From an uncultured Eisenbergiella sp. (GTDB lineage Bacteria > Bacillota > Clostridia > Lachnospirales > Lachnospiraceae), in NCBI GenBank assembly GCA_947627215.1, contig CANQVD010000011.1:34842-98841 (forward strand): a DNA stretch of 64,000 bases, in the 5' to 3' direction. The notes beneath the pieces are model-generated. The model ran no database searches, was not told the DNA's origin, and saw only the letters and a list, made by a program, of their open reading frames with translations. The position numbers were made by a program, and so were the translations under genes. Within the stretch, counting starts at the first letter, position 1. Each line of letters begins with the position of its first letter. Of this stretch, positions 17,991 to 27,098 are shown one piece after another.

Positions 17991-19964
17991 TCACTCCACC
18001 AGTTGCAGGTCGTACAGCTTCTTGTAAAGCCCGCCCTGCGCCAGGAGCTCCTGATGGGTGCCGGATTCCGCGATGCGTCCCCTGTGGACGACAATGATTT
18101 TGTCCGCGTGCTGGATCGTGGAGAGACGGTGCGCCACCATGATGGTGGTGCGGCCCTCCATCAGATGCGCCAGCGCCTGGGTGATCAGGCTTTCGGTTTC
18201 CGTATCGATGTTGGCCGTGGCCTCATCCAGCACCAGGATGGAGGGCTTGTAGGCCAGCGTCCGGGCGAAGGAAAGAAGCTGCCGCTGGCCGGCGGAAAGG
18301 GTGCTGCCCCGTTCCGTCACCGGCTCGTGATATTTCCCGGGCATTTTTTCAATGAAGGAGTCCGCATGCACCGTTTCCGCCGCGCGGCGGACCTCCTCGG
18401 GGGTGATGTTGGGATTGCCCAGCGTGATGTTGCTCTCCACGTCTCCCGTGAAGAGGAATACGTCCTGCTGCACCTGTCCGATAGCGCCGCGCAGCACGTC
18501 CGTGTCGATGTCCCGGATGTTGACGCCGTCGATGAGGATTTCCCCCTTCTGGATATCGTAGTAACGGCCGATCAGGTTCAGGATGGAGGACTTGCCGGCG
18601 CCGGTGGCGCCCACGAAGGCCACCTTCTCGCCCGGACGGATGACAAAGCTCACGTCTTTTAAAATGTAATCTTCTTTTTCATAGGCGAACCAGACATGCC
18701 GGAATTCGATGCGGCCCTGGATGTTGACCTCCACCGGCCGGTCCGGGTTCACGATTTCCGGTTTTTCGTCCAGGATGGAAAACACCTTCTGAGCGGAAGC
18801 CAGCGAGGACTGCAGGGTGCCGAACTGCTCCGCCAGCTCCTGGATGGGATCGAAAAAGCTGCCGATATAGGTGATGAAGATGAACAGCGTTCCCAGAGAG
18901 AGGGAGCCGTTCAGAACCGAGCTGCTGCCGACGCCGATGACCAGGAGCAGGGCCAGTACGGAGATCATATAAATGGAAGGGCGGAAAATGGCGAAGGTCA
19001 TGACCTCACGCCAGTTGGCCTGATACAGCTCCCGGGATTTCTGCGTGAATTCTTTATATTTCTGCTGTTCCCGCGCAAAAATCTGGATCAGCCGCATGCC
19101 GGAGATGTGCTCCGACAGAAACGTGTTGAGCTCCGTGATCTTGTTGCGGGTGATCTGATAGGCCTTGCGGGAGTAATAGCGGAACACGAAGGTCAGCACC
19201 GTCACCACGGGCAGCAGGGCGAAGGAGATCAGCGTCATCTTCACATGAATGGAAAGCATGACCACGGCATAGCCGAGGATCTTCACGACGTTTTTGAACA
19301 GACGGACGAGGATCGAGGAAAACAGTTCGTTGACGGCCTCGGTGTCGTTGGAGACCCGGGTCACCAGCTTGCCCACGGGGGTGGTGTTGAAAAAGCTTAA
19401 GGACAGGCTGTGAATATGCCCGAACACCTCCTCGCGCATTTTGAAGATAATGCTCTGGCCCATTTTCTGGAGCATCCAGGTGTCCGCGGTGTTCAGCACG
19501 AAGCCCAGCAGGAGCATGCCGAAATAGAGAGCGGCGGCGGTCAGAATGCCGGAAAAATCCCGGCGGCGCAGGAGCCTCAGATCCTCCCGGGAAAGCAGAA
19601 TTGCACCGTCTGCCACATAGCCGGACAGCACCTGCGGCGGAGCCTCCCGCAGCGTCTCACAGGTCTCCGGGTCCAGATCCAGGGCCATATAATACTGATC
19701 CTCGTAGAGAAAAATCTGACAGAGCGGGCCGGTTTCGCCCTCCGGCAGCTCCTGCGTCAGAAAAAGCCCCTGCCATGCGATGCTTCCGGGCGCGTCCTCC
19801 TGCACCCTGGCGAACGGCTTCTGATAACCGTTTATGTAGGTGTCGATGGCGTCGCCGATGATGATGGGGCGATACAGCTCCACCACAATGATGAACAGCA
19901 CCAGCAGGGTGGCCGCCGCCATCACTTTTTTATGCGGTTTCAAATAGGCGAATAGTCGTTTCAT
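17991..19964 (-). CDS. ABC exporter half, canonical ATPase site (second subunit)
   Basis: A 657-residue ABC half-transporter: six membrane helices then a nucleotide-binding domain. It has Walker A FVGATGAGKSS, Walker B SILVLDEATANID with the catalytic Glu present, and signature LSAGQRQLLSFAR, where the second Gly of LSGGQ is Ala. A stretch of about 75 residues at 55-130 sits between membrane segments 1 and 2 and should lie outside the cell; this extra loop is typical of one subunit of YheH/LmrD-like heterodimers. It starts nine bases after the partner gene. Together they should form a multidrug or peptide exporter; the substrate is unknown. Confidence 0.9.
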   Translation of the reverse strand: MKRLFAYLKPHKKVMAAATLLVLFIIVVELYRPIIIGDAIDTYINGYQKPFARVQEDAPGSIAWQGLFLTQELPEGETGPLCQIFLYEDQYYMALDLDPETCETLREAPPQVLSGYVADGAILLSREDLRLLRRRDFSGILTAAALYFGMLLLGFVLNTADTWMLQKMGQSIIFKMREEVFGHIHSLSLSFFNTTPVGKLVTRVSNDTEAVNELFSSILVRLFKNVVKILGYAVVMLSIHVKMTLISFALLPVVTVLTFVFRYYSRKAYQITRNKITELNTFLSEHISGMRLIQIFAREQQKYKEFTQKSRELYQANWREVMTFAIFRPSIYMISVLALLLVIGVGSSSVLNGSLSLGTLFIFITYIGSFFDPIQELAEQFGTLQSSLASAQKVFSILDEKPEIVNPDRPVEVNIQGRIEFRHVWFAYEKEDYILKDVSFVIRPGEKVAFVGATGAGKSSILNLIGRYYDIQKGEILIDGVNIRDIDTDVLRGAIGQVQQDVFLFTGDVESNITLGNPNITPEEVRRAAETVHADSFIEKMPGKYHEPVTERGSTLSAGQRQLLSFARTLAYKPSILVLDEATANIDTETESLITQALAHLMEGRTTIMVAHRLSTIQHADKIIVVHRGRIAESGTHQELLAQGGLYKKLYDLQLVE

Positions 19965-19973
19965 AACGGTATG

Positions 19974-21746
19974 TCATCCTTCCGCCGCGAACGCGGCCCG
20001 TTTCTCTCCGATGGCGGCTTCCAGTTGCTGCTTCTCAAACATGTCGTAGTAAATGCCCTTCATCGCCATCAGCGTGCGGTGATCGCCGACCTCTCTGGCC
20101 TCCCCGTCCTCCAGCACCATGATCACATCGGCGTTCTGGATGGTGGAAATGCGGTGGGCGATCAGAATAGTGGTCTTGCCGCGCCGGTTTTCCTTCAGGT
20201 TTTTCAGGATCTGTTCCTCGGTGTCTGTATCCACGGCGGAGAGCGCGTCGTCCAGGATCAGGATGGGCGCGTCCTTCATCAGCGCCCGGGCGATGGAGCT
20301 GCGCTGCTTCTGGCCGCCGGAAAGGGTCACGCCCCGTTCGCCCACGATGGTTTCGTAGCCGTCGGGAAAGGCCACGATGTTGTCATGGATGCAGGAGGCC
20401 GTGGTGGCCCGGATGATGGCGTCCATGTTTTCTTCCTCCGCGCCGAAGGCGATATTGGATTTCAGGGTGTCGGAAAACAGGAAGTTGTCCTGGGGCACAT
20501 AGGCGATGTTCTCCCGCAGATCCTTTAACGGGATGGTGCCGATGTCCCGGCCGTCCAGCAGGATCATGCCGGGCTTGACATTGTACAGGTGCAGAAGCAG
20601 GTTCACCAGCGTGGATTTGCCGTTGCCCGTGCGGCCGATAATGGCCAGTGTGGTTCCCGCGGGGATCTCCAGGCTGATGTCCTTTAAGGTGGGCTCGCTG
20701 TGGCCCCGGTGGATGAAGGTCAGGTGGGAGAGGGTGATTTCGCCCTTTAAGGACGGCGTAGGCTCCACCTTATCGGAATCGAAGATTTCCGGCTTTTCCT
20801 CGAAAATCTCCTGCACCCGGCGGATGGAGGCGCTGCCCTGGGAAAACATGTTGATGGAATCCCCGCAGGCCAGCATGGGCCAGACCAGCATGTTGATATA
20901 CTGGTTGAAAGCCACGAAGCGGCCCAGCGTGATCTGTCCCGTGATGGCCAGATAGCCGCCGTATATCAGGGTGATCAGACTGCTCAGGCCGATGATGACG
21001 TCCAGCAGAGGCATGACCACGGCCTGCAGGCGCGCCACGTTCAGGTTTCGATCCATGGCGTGGCGGTTGGCCGCCAGAAAGCCGTACATCTGGGCCCGTT
21101 CCTGTACGAAGGCCTTGATGACGCGGACGCCGGAAAAGCTCTCCTGTACATAGTCGGTCAGATTGGACACCGCTTCCTGCCGCTCCCTGAATTTGGGCTT
21201 CATGATCTTGCCGTAATAGATCTCGCCGACGCAGATGAAGATCATGGGGATGACGGCCAGCAGGGTGAGTCTCAGGTTGACATAAAAGATCATCTGTCCG
21301 ATCACCATGGCGGTCATGACTACGGCGTCGAAGACGCTGATGACGGCGGGACCGATGGCCATGCGGATCATGTTCAGGTCGCTGGTGAACCGGGTCATCA
21401 GATCGCCGGTCTTATGCCCGTTGTAATATTCCACGCTCATTTTTTCCAGATGGGCGAACATATCGTCCCGCAACTGCCGCTCGATGGCCCGGGCGGCGCC
21501 GAACAGAAAATAGCGCCAGAAAAAACGGCCCAGAGCCAGGGACGCGCCCAGCGCAAAGATGATGAACAGATAATGGAAAATCTGGGGCATGTCCATGCTG
21601 TTGGCGGTCAGGCCGTCGGTGATGGCGCCGGTCTGCCTCGGGATGTAAATATTGAAGAAATCCACGAAAAACAGCGTGACGATGCCGGCCGCATACTGGA
21701 ATCTGTGGCGTTTGATGTACTGCCAGATGAATTGGAACGCGTTCAT
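19974..21746 (-). CDS. ABC exporter half, degenerate ATPase site (first subunit)
   Basis: A 590-residue half-transporter, first gene of a two-gene operon. It has Walker A IIGRTGNGKST and an intact signature LSGGQKQRSSIARAL. Walker B reads LILDDALSAVD, with Asp where the catalytic Glu normally stands. In heterodimeric exporters such as TM287/288 and LmrCD that change marks the non-hydrolysing site, and it pairs with the altered LSAGQ of the partner. I chose the ATG at 21746 (MNAFQFIWQYIKRHR), after GGAGG; a start 33 bases further out would run into the tRNA terminator. Confidence 0.9.
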   Translation of the reverse strand: MNAFQFIWQYIKRHRFQYAAGIVTLFFVDFFNIYIPRQTGAITDGLTANSMDMPQIFHYLFIIFALGASLALGRFFWRYFLFGAARAIERQLRDDMFAHLEKMSVEYYNGHKTGDLMTRFTSDLNMIRMAIGPAVISVFDAVVMTAMVIGQMIFYVNLRLTLLAVIPMIFICVGEIYYGKIMKPKFRERQEAVSNLTDYVQESFSGVRVIKAFVQERAQMYGFLAANRHAMDRNLNVARLQAVVMPLLDVIIGLSSLITLIYGGYLAITGQITLGRFVAFNQYINMLVWPMLACGDSINMFSQGSASIRRVQEIFEEKPEIFDSDKVEPTPSLKGEITLSHLTFIHRGHSEPTLKDISLEIPAGTTLAIIGRTGNGKSTLVNLLLHLYNVKPGMILLDGRDIGTIPLKDLRENIAYVPQDNFLFSDTLKSNIAFGAEEENMDAIIRATTASCIHDNIVAFPDGYETIVGERGVTLSGGQKQRSSIARALMKDAPILILDDALSAVDTDTEEQILKNLKENRRGKTTILIAHRISTIQNADVIMVLEDGEAREVGDHRTLMAMKGIYYDMFEKQQLEAAIGEKRAAFAAEG

Positions 21747-21776
21747 AGCTTTTCTGAAACCTCCACGGGAACAAAA

Positions 21777-21800
21777 CAAGCCCCCAAATAAAGGGGCTTG
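21777..21800 (-). terminator. Terminator of the tRNA-Ser gene
   Basis: CAAGCCCC (21777-21784) and GGGGCTTG (21793-21800) make a perfect 8-bp stem, followed on the minus strand by TTTTGTT. It lies between the tRNA and the ABC exporter start, so the exporter needs its own promoter or readthrough. Confidence 0.8.
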
Positions 21801-21806
21801 CGTGAG

Positions 21807-21892
21807 CGGAGAAGGAGGGATTTGAACCCTCGCGCCTGTTACAGCCTACCGGTGTTCGAAGCCGGACCCTTCAGCCACTTGGGTACTTCTCC
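21807..21892 (-). tRNA. tRNA-Ser, anticodon CGA
   Basis: Read on the minus strand, the acceptor GGAGAAG pairs with CTTCTCC and the discriminator base is G. The D arm is CCC-GGG around AAGTGGCTGAA. The anticodon loop TTCGAAC gives CGA. A long variable arm (CTG TAA CAG core) and a T arm GAGGG-TTCAAAT-CCCTC follow. Long variable arm plus G73 is the serine pattern. The anticodon stem CCGGC / ACCGG has a C-A mismatch next to the loop. CCA is not encoded. Confidence 0.9.
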
Positions 21893-22072
21893 GTAAATGG
21901 GGATCCCTCCGGAAACGGACGTCTCCTCAGGGCATTCTCTATTCTACTCGAAAAGGCCGCGCCGCGCAAGAGGGAAATGCGGGATTTCGGGGGATTTTTT
22001 GCTGATTTTCACAGGGCTATGGGCGGCACCGGGGCTCCGCGGACAGGAACTTTCCCTTTTTGCCGAAAGTGG

Positions 22073-22101
22073 TTGACAACGCCTCCCGCAGATACTATAC
22101 T
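22073..22101 (+). promoter_or_regulatory. Promoter of the acyl carrier protein gene
   Basis: TTGACA (22073-22078) and TATACT (22096-22101) are 17 bases apart, a near-consensus sigma-A promoter 49 bases before the start codon. Confidence 0.85.
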
Positions 22102-22149
22102 TTCCTTGAAAACAGCCCTTTGATGAGGCACTAAAGGAGATCGTGTGCT

Positions 22150-22380
22150 ATGTTGGAGAAAATCGCGGATATTATTCGGGAGCAGTTGAACCTGGATGAT
22201 GTGGAAATTACAGAGGATACCTCATTCAAGGATGATCTTCAGGCGGATTCGCTGGATCTGTTCGAGCTGGTGATGGCGTTTGAGGAGGAGTACGGCATCG
22301 AGATCCCGTCCGAGGACCTGGAGAAGCTTCAGACGGTGGGAGATGTGATGGAATACATCAAGGATCAGGGAATCGACTGA
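22150..22380 (+). CDS. acpP: Acyl carrier protein
   Basis: A 76-residue acidic carrier protein for growing acyl chains. The phosphopantetheine site is ADSLDLFEL with Ser near residue 37, followed by the conserved [22 protein letters not shown]. Ribosome site AAGGAGAT stands nine bases before the ATG. It is a lone transcription unit with its own strong promoter and terminator and no fatty-acid synthesis genes next to it, so it could be the housekeeping ACP or a second, dedicated carrier; sequence alone does not decide. Confidence 0.93.
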   Translation: MLEKIADIIREQLNLDDVEITEDTSFKDDLQADSLDLFELVMAFEEEYGIEIPSEDLEKLQTVGDVMEYIKDQGID

Positions 22381-22403
22381 CAGACGAAGGTTCTGTGGAG
22401 ATA

Positions 22404-22450
22404 AAAAGCGGAGCTGTCCGGCCCGGTGGGCATGGAGGCTCCGCTTTTGT
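22404..22450 (+). terminator. Terminator after acpP
   Basis: AAAAGCGGAGC (22404-22414) pairs with GCTCCGCTTTT (22438-22448) around a 23-base loop. It can act on both strands and also lies beyond the end of the minus-strand ribbon-helix-helix gene. Confidence 0.85.
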
Positions 22451-22483
22451 GTTCTCCGGGGGCGGATTCGCCGCGATCAGAAA

Positions 22484-22753
22484 TCAGTCGTGGTTTCGCT
22501 TTCCCCTTTTTCGCTGCCGCACGCATTCGGTCAGAAGGTACTCCACCTGGCTGTTGATGGAGCGGAAATCCTCTTCGGCCCAGGCGGCGATCTCATCCCA
22601 GAGGCTGGGAGAAAGGCGGAGAAGCATCTGCTTCTTCGCCTTTTCCCGTTCTTTCAGGGATTTTTCTTTTTTCAGGATCTCCTGTTCGAGGGCCTGGATG
22701 TGCTCCAGCCGTTCCTGCAATTGTTTTTCTTTTTCATCGATACTCTGGGGCAT
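22484..22753 (-). CDS. Small coiled-coil / ribbon-helix-helix DNA-binding protein
   Basis: An 89-residue protein. Residues 1-42 are a Glu/Lys/Gln-rich coiled coil. Residues 43-82 (MLLRLSPSLWDEIAAWAEEDFRSINSQVEYLLTECVRQR) fit an Arc/MetJ-type ribbon-helix-helix: a short strand with alternating hydrophobic residues, then two helices with a Ser-Ile-Asn turn. Such proteins repress by dimer binding to short inverted repeats. It lies downstream of the SPFH gene in the same direction, and the SPFH promoter carries a good inverted repeat at 23916-23938 that could be its target. Start ATG 22753 is preceded by AGAGG. Function is inferred. Confidence 0.7.
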   Translation of the reverse strand: MPQSIDEKEKQLQERLEHIQALEQEILKKEKSLKEREKAKKQMLLRLSPSLWDEIAAWAEEDFRSINSQVEYLLTECVRQRKRGKRNHD

Positions 22754-22866
22754 GGATGACCTCTGTTTCTAAGGGATGGACAGCGGGAAACCGCGTTTTG
22801 TAAAGGCTTTGCCGCAGGGAAATCGGCGGCCGCACGCAGGCGCGGACAGCAGTTTTTTCTTCTATT

Positions 22867-23883
22867 TTAATAGATGCTCCCGCTGTTTACAATGGGCTGG
22901 GCGTCTTTATTTCCGCAGAGGACCACCAGAAGATTGCTGACCATGGCGGCCTTGCGCTCTTCGTCCAGCACCACGATCTCCTCCTCGCCCAGCTCGTCGA
23001 TGGCCATTTTCACCATGCTCACCGCGCCCTCCACGATCTTTTTCCGGGCGGCGATGATGGCTGTGGCCTGCTGTCTCTGCAGCATGGCGGCGGCGATCTC
23101 CTCCGCATAGGAGAGATGGGTGATGCGCACCTCCAGAATCTTCAGGCCGGCGTCGGCAACCTTTTCCTGCAGCTCCTCCGTCATGCGCTCCGCGATCTCC
23201 TGGCTGCTCCCGCGCAGCGTCTTTTCGTCCTGTTCCCCGTCTTCATCCTCGTCGATGACATCGTAGGGATAGAGGCGGGCCACATTGCGGATGATGGAAT
23301 CGCACTGAATGGAAAGATAGCGTTTGTAGTTGTCCACGCGGAATACGGCCCGGGTGGGATCTGTCACCTGCCAGAGCACCACGGCGCCGATGATGACCGG
23401 ATTGCCCAGCATGTCGTTGACCTTTTGCTTGTCATTGTTCAGCGTCAGGATTTTGGTGGAAATTTTGTTGCTGCCGGAAATGCTGGTATTGGTGCTGTTC
23501 CCGGAGGCCACCGTTTTCCCGCCGGGGTTGACGGCGGAGCAGAACGGATTCGTATAATAGAAGCCGGGCCTGCGGATCGTGCCGTAATAGCTGCCGAACA
23601 GGGTCAGCACCATGGCCTCGTTGGGGTTGACGGAATGAAATCCGGCGCACAGGATGCACAGCGTGACGAGAGCGAGGACGCTGAACACGATGAGGATGAC
23701 AGCCGGAACGGTCCTTTTCAGGTCAGCGAGAAAACAGCCGCCCACCAGGATCAGGACCGCGATGGGAAAACAGACCAGAATGGCGGCCAGGACGCCGGGC
23801 CCCCTCCTGGCGGTGATCTCCTTTTCCGTCACAGGCATGCTTCGGAGAGAATCGCCTCCTGCGGGATCATATGTCTGTGTCAT
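22867..23883 (-). CDS. SPFH/Band 7 (stomatin-prohibitin) membrane protein
   Basis: A 338-residue protein. Two hydrophobic segments at about residues 30-50 and 58-80 anchor it. The Band 7 domain starts at [33 protein letters not shown] and ends with the helical [29 protein letters not shown] repeat that drives oligomer assembly. SPFH proteins build ring or cage scaffolds in membrane microdomains. A Gly/Ser/Asn-rich insert ([17 protein letters not shown]) and an acidic stretch [11 protein letters not shown] are specific features. Ribosome site AAGGGAG precedes ATG 23883. It shares an operon with the ribbon-helix-helix gene. Confidence 0.87.
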   Translation of the reverse strand: MTQTYDPAGGDSLRSMPVTEKEITARRGPGVLAAILVCFPIAVLILVGGCFLADLKRTVPAVILIVFSVLALVTLCILCAGFHSVNPNEAMVLTLFGSYYGTIRRPGFYYTNPFCSAVNPGGKTVASGNSTNTSISGSNKISTKILTLNNDKQKVNDMLGNPVIIGAVVLWQVTDPTRAVFRVDNYKRYLSIQCDSIIRNVARLYPYDVIDEDEDGEQDEKTLRGSSQEIAERMTEELQEKVADAGLKILEVRITHLSYAEEIAAAMLQRQQATAIIAARKKIVEGAVSMVKMAIDELGEEEIVVLDEERKAAMVSNLLVVLCGNKDAQPIVNSGSIY

Positions 23884-23915
23884 TTGTAACTCCCTTCTGC
23901 CGCCGCTTGCGGCAA

Positions 23916-23967
23916 TATGATATTATTTTGATATCATAAAAATATCACCACATGAGAGAGATGTCAA
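23916..23967 (-). promoter_or_regulatory. SPFH promoter with overlapping inverted-repeat operator
   Basis: On the minus strand TTGACA (23962-23967) and TATTTT (23939-23944) are 17 bases apart. Immediately downstream TATGATAT (23916-23923) and ATATCATA (23931-23938) form a perfect inverted repeat with a 7-base centre, positioned to block transcription start. Confidence 0.7.
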
Positions 23968-24030
23968 GAGATGGTCAATAATTTTTTCATTTTTTACGGC
24001 AACACCGATGTTCACGGGAGCAGAAGACGT

Positions 24031-24140
24031 CCCGCCGGGGAGAGCGCAGAAGCGGATGCGCGGGCCTTGGTGCCGGACGCAGCCGGATGATGCGTCCCGA
24101 CACCGGCCCGCGCATCCGTTTCTGCGCTCTCCCCGGCGGG
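24031..24140. repeat. 110-base GC-rich intergenic hairpin
   Basis: The arms 24031-24066 and 24105-24140 pair over 36 positions with one G-T difference that would be G-U in RNA. An imperfect inner stem and a small apex (ACGCA-TGCGT) follow. It stands between the divergent SPFH and zinc-ribbon genes. Its sequence is unrelated to the four long palindromes and lacks their loop. Confidence 0.85.
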
Positions 24141-24350
24141 CCCTTCCGCTTCGACGAAAACCGGGTTCCCGCTTCCGCCGCGTTTTGGGGTGGCAAAGCG
24201 CCGCGAAATGTGATATGCTGAATACGAACAGCCGGACGGTGCGGGACCGGAAGGAAACAGGGGAGCGCCCCGGGCGCTCCATGCGGACGGGTCTTTCGGA
24301 AGGAACGCCGGCCGGAAAACAGGTTTTGGGAAAAGGACAGGTGGTGCGCG

Positions 24351-24704
24351 ATGGAAAACAAACTGAACGGGAAACCGGGGAAAAAGGTTCTGTACTGCAC
24401 GAAATGCGGGGCGGAGATCGAAACGAAATGGTGGAAGAAAATGCCGAAGAAATGTCAGAATTGTAAGGCGGCCTTCACGCCGATCCCGTCTGACGGCTAC
24501 GGGATGACCTGTGTGCTGATGCTCCTCCTGCTGGCGCTGGAGTTTCTGCTGCTGCATCTGATCCTTGGCGAGAGCAAGTTCGTGTGGCTGGTCCTCGCCC
24601 TGACTGTGTTCCCGATCCAGCGGTGGTCTGAGAACTGGTATCGCCTCCGCGGGAAAATACGCTTCAACAATGTCGATCTGAAAGAGGAGGGGAAAAAAGA
24701 ATGA
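24351..24704 (+). CDS. Zinc-ribbon membrane protein, unknown function
   Basis: A 117-residue protein. Residues 14-40 hold two CxxC pairs (YCTKCGAE and KCQNCKAAF) typical of a small zinc ribbon. Two hydrophobic segments follow (about 52-72 and 75-90), then a basic and acidic tail. I do not recognise a named family. Its stop overlaps the start of the GH31 alpha-glucosidase (ATGA), so the two are translated together. An extended -10 (TGATATGCT) lies about 130 bases upstream. A sensory or assembly role for the enzyme is only a guess. Confidence 0.75.
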   Translation: MENKLNGKPGKKVLYCTKCGAEIETKWWKKMPKKCQNCKAAFTPIPSDGYGMTCVLMLLLLALEFLLLHLILGESKFVWLVLALTVFPIQRWSENWYRLRGKIRFNNVDLKEEGKKE

Positions 24705-27022
24705 ATTTTGGAAAGCTTCGGTCTTTTGAGACGGAGGGCAGCCGTGTGCTTCTTCATTTTGAAAAAATGGACGGGCGGCTGGAGATCCTGACGGAAAAGA
24801 TCGTGAACGTGTTCGCGGGCTTTGTCTCGCCGGATCACCGTTCCAGGGCCATTGAGGGGGAAAAGGCCCGGCCGACGGATTTTTCCGTGTCCGGGGAAAC
24901 GGGGCCGGAACAGGAAAAGACCGTAACCGTGCGCACCGGGGCGCTGACGGTAAGGGTATACGACGACTTTAAAGTGGATTTTTACCGGGCGGACGGCACG
25001 CCCCTCTGCCGGGACTATCGGGGAGAGAGAACGCCGCTGCCCCGGATCAGCCCGGAGATGCAGGCGCTGAGAGAAGCGGAGGGACATAAGGCCGGGACGG
25101 AAACGGAAGAGCCCGTGGAGGTGCTGAAGCGGATCGAAGGGGACGAGGCGTTTTACGGGCTGGGGGACAAGACCGGCTTTCTGGACAAGCGGGGCTATGA
25201 GTATGTGATGTGGAATACGGACGATCCCGACCCGCAGATGGACAACTTCAAGTCCCTGTACAAATCCATCCCGTTTTTCATCACGCTGCGCCGGGACGCG
25301 GTGTTCGGGCTGTTCTTTGACAACCCCTGCCGCTCCGGCTTCGACATGGGGAAGGAATCGCCGGACTATTACCGTTACGGCGCAGCGGGCGGCAACCTGG
25401 ATTATTACCTGATCGCCGGGGACAGCATGCCGGAGGTGGTGAGCGGTTACACGTATCTGACGGGGACCGCGCCGCTTCCGCAGAAATGGACGCTGGGCTA
25501 TCAGCAGAGCCGCTGGAGCTACATGTCGCAGGAAGAGGTCCTGGCTGTGGCCCGGAGGATGCGGGAGTGTCGGATCCCCTGCGACGCGATCCATCTGGAC
25601 ATCGACTACATGGACGGCTACCGGGTGTTCACCTGGAATAAGGACCGCTACGACAGCCCGGAGGGCGCGGTGGCGGCGCTGGCGGAGCAGGGCTTCAAGG
25701 TCGTGACCATCATCGATCCCGGGGTGAAAAAAGAAGAGGGCTATTATGTCTACGATGAGGGCGTGGAGAACGGCTATTTCGCCACCACGCCGGAGGGAGA
25801 GATCTACGTCAACGCCGTCTGGCCGGGAGACGCGGTCTATCCGGATTTCGGCAGACAGGAGGTGCGGGACTGGTGGGCCGGAAAGCAGCAGTTCCTGCTC
25901 GATAAGGGCGTGCGGGGCGTCTGGAACGATATGAACGAGCCGGCCAGCTTCCGCGGCGAGCTTCCGCCGGATGTGGTGTTCACCGACGAGGATCGGCCCT
26001 CGGATCACGCCCGGATGCACAATCTGTACGGGCACAACATGGCGAAGGCCACCTATCAGGGGTTAAAGGAGCGGGACGGACGCAGGCCGTTCATCATCAC
26101 CCGGGCCTGTTACGCGGGAACGCAGAAATACAGTACCGCCTGGACCGGGGACAACCACAGCATCTGGGCCCATCTGCAGATGCTGATTCCCCAGCTCTGC
26201 AACCTGGGCTTAAGCGGCATGCCCTTCGTGGGCACCGACGTGGGCGGCTTCGGTTCGGATACGACGAAGGAGCTTCTGTGCCGCTGGGTGCAGGCGGGCA
26301 GCTTTTCTCCGCTGTTCCGCAACCATTCCGCGCTGGGCGTGCGCTATCAGGAGCCCTGGCGGTTTGATGAGGAGACGCTGGACATTTACCTGGAAGCGGT
26401 GCGGCTGCGGTATCGCCTGATCCCTTACTATTACGATTTGTTTTTCACCGGAGAGACGACGGGGCTTCCCATCATGCGCCCGCTGGTGCTGCATTATGAA
26501 AAGGACGCCGCGGCCAGGGAGTGCAACGATCAGTTCCTGGTAGGAGAGAACCTGCTGGTATCGCCGGTGGTGCAGCAGGGGGCCCGGATCAAGGCGGTAT
26601 ATCTGCCGGAGGGCATCTGGTATGACTGGCATACCGGGGAGCGCCTGGAGGGCGGGCACTGGCTGTTCCGGGAAGCGCCGCTGGACACCTGCCCGCTGTA
26701 CGCGAAGGCGGGGACGGTCCTGCCGGTATGGCCGGACCAGAACTATGTGGGCGAGAAGGATACGGATGAGACGCTGCTGCTGGAGGTTTTTCCGGGAGAA
26801 GGGACCTGGGAGCATTTTCAGGACGACGGAGAGAGCTTCGCCTACCGGGAGGGCGCATACAATCAGTATCACTGCGCGCTGACGGCGGACGGGAGGCTGA
26901 CGGCGGAGCTCGTGCACGCCGGCTACGAGAAGCGGTATCAGCGCATGGAAGTCCGCTGTCTGGGACGGGTTTACCGGACGGAATTTGCGGACGGGCGCGG
27001 CGCGATCCGGCTGGAAAAATAG
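24701..27022 (+). CDS. GH31 alpha-glucosidase
   Basis: A 773-residue retaining alpha-glucosidase releasing glucose from the non-reducing ends of maltodextrins or related alpha-glucosides. The layout is an N-terminal beta domain, a barrel from about residue 265, and C-terminal beta domains from about 600. The nucleophile is Asp410 in GVWNDMNEPASF, the acid/base is Asp484 in WTGDNHS, and HLDIDYMDGYRVFTW is the family substrate-binding strand. There is no signal peptide, so it is cytoplasmic. With the GH13 enzyme at 7.9 kb it gives an intracellular starch-dextrin route. Its start is coupled to the zinc-ribbon gene. Confidence 0.93.
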   Translation: MNFGKLRSFETEGSRVLLHFEKMDGRLEILTEKIVNVFAGFVSPDHRSRAIEGEKARPTDFSVSGETGPEQEKTVTVRTGALTVRVYDDFKVDFYRADGTPLCRDYRGERTPLPRISPEMQALREAEGHKAGTETEEPVEVLKRIEGDEAFYGLGDKTGFLDKRGYEYVMWNTDDPDPQMDNFKSLYKSIPFFITLRRDAVFGLFFDNPCRSGFDMGKESPDYYRYGAAGGNLDYYLIAGDSMPEVVSGYTYLTGTAPLPQKWTLGYQQSRWSYMSQEEVLAVARRMRECRIPCDAIHLDIDYMDGYRVFTWNKDRYDSPEGAVAALAEQGFKVVTIIDPGVKKEEGYYVYDEGVENGYFATTPEGEIYVNAVWPGDAVYPDFGRQEVRDWWAGKQQFLLDKGVRGVWNDMNEPASFRGELPPDVVFTDEDRPSDHARMHNLYGHNMAKATYQGLKERDGRRPFIITRACYAGTQKYSTAWTGDNHSIWAHLQMLIPQLCNLGLSGMPFVGTDVGGFGSDTTKELLCRWVQAGSFSPLFRNHSALGVRYQEPWRFDEETLDIYLEAVRLRYRLIPYYYDLFFTGETTGLPIMRPLVLHYEKDAAARECNDQFLVGENLLVSPVVQQGARIKAVYLPEGIWYDWHTGERLEGGHWLFREAPLDTCPLYAKAGTVLPVWPDQNYVGEKDTDETLLLEVFPGEGTWEHFQDDGESFAYREGAYNQYHCALTADGRLTAELVHAGYEKRYQRMEVRCLGRVYRTEFADGRGAIRLEK

Positions 27023-27050
27023 GGACAGGGTCAGGAAATGAAAGCATGAT

Positions 27051-27096
27051 CCGCCCGGCGTTTGCATATATTAGTGCAAAACGCCGGGCGGTTTTT
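27051..27096 (+). terminator. Terminator between the alpha-glucosidase and spmA
   Basis: CCGCCCGGCGTTTGCA and TGCAAAACGCCGGGCGG pair in a stem of about 16 bp, followed by TTTTT. The spmA start codon comes only three bases after the T run, so the stem also occupies the region where a ribosome site would be. Confidence 0.9.
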
Positions 27097-27098
27097 GT

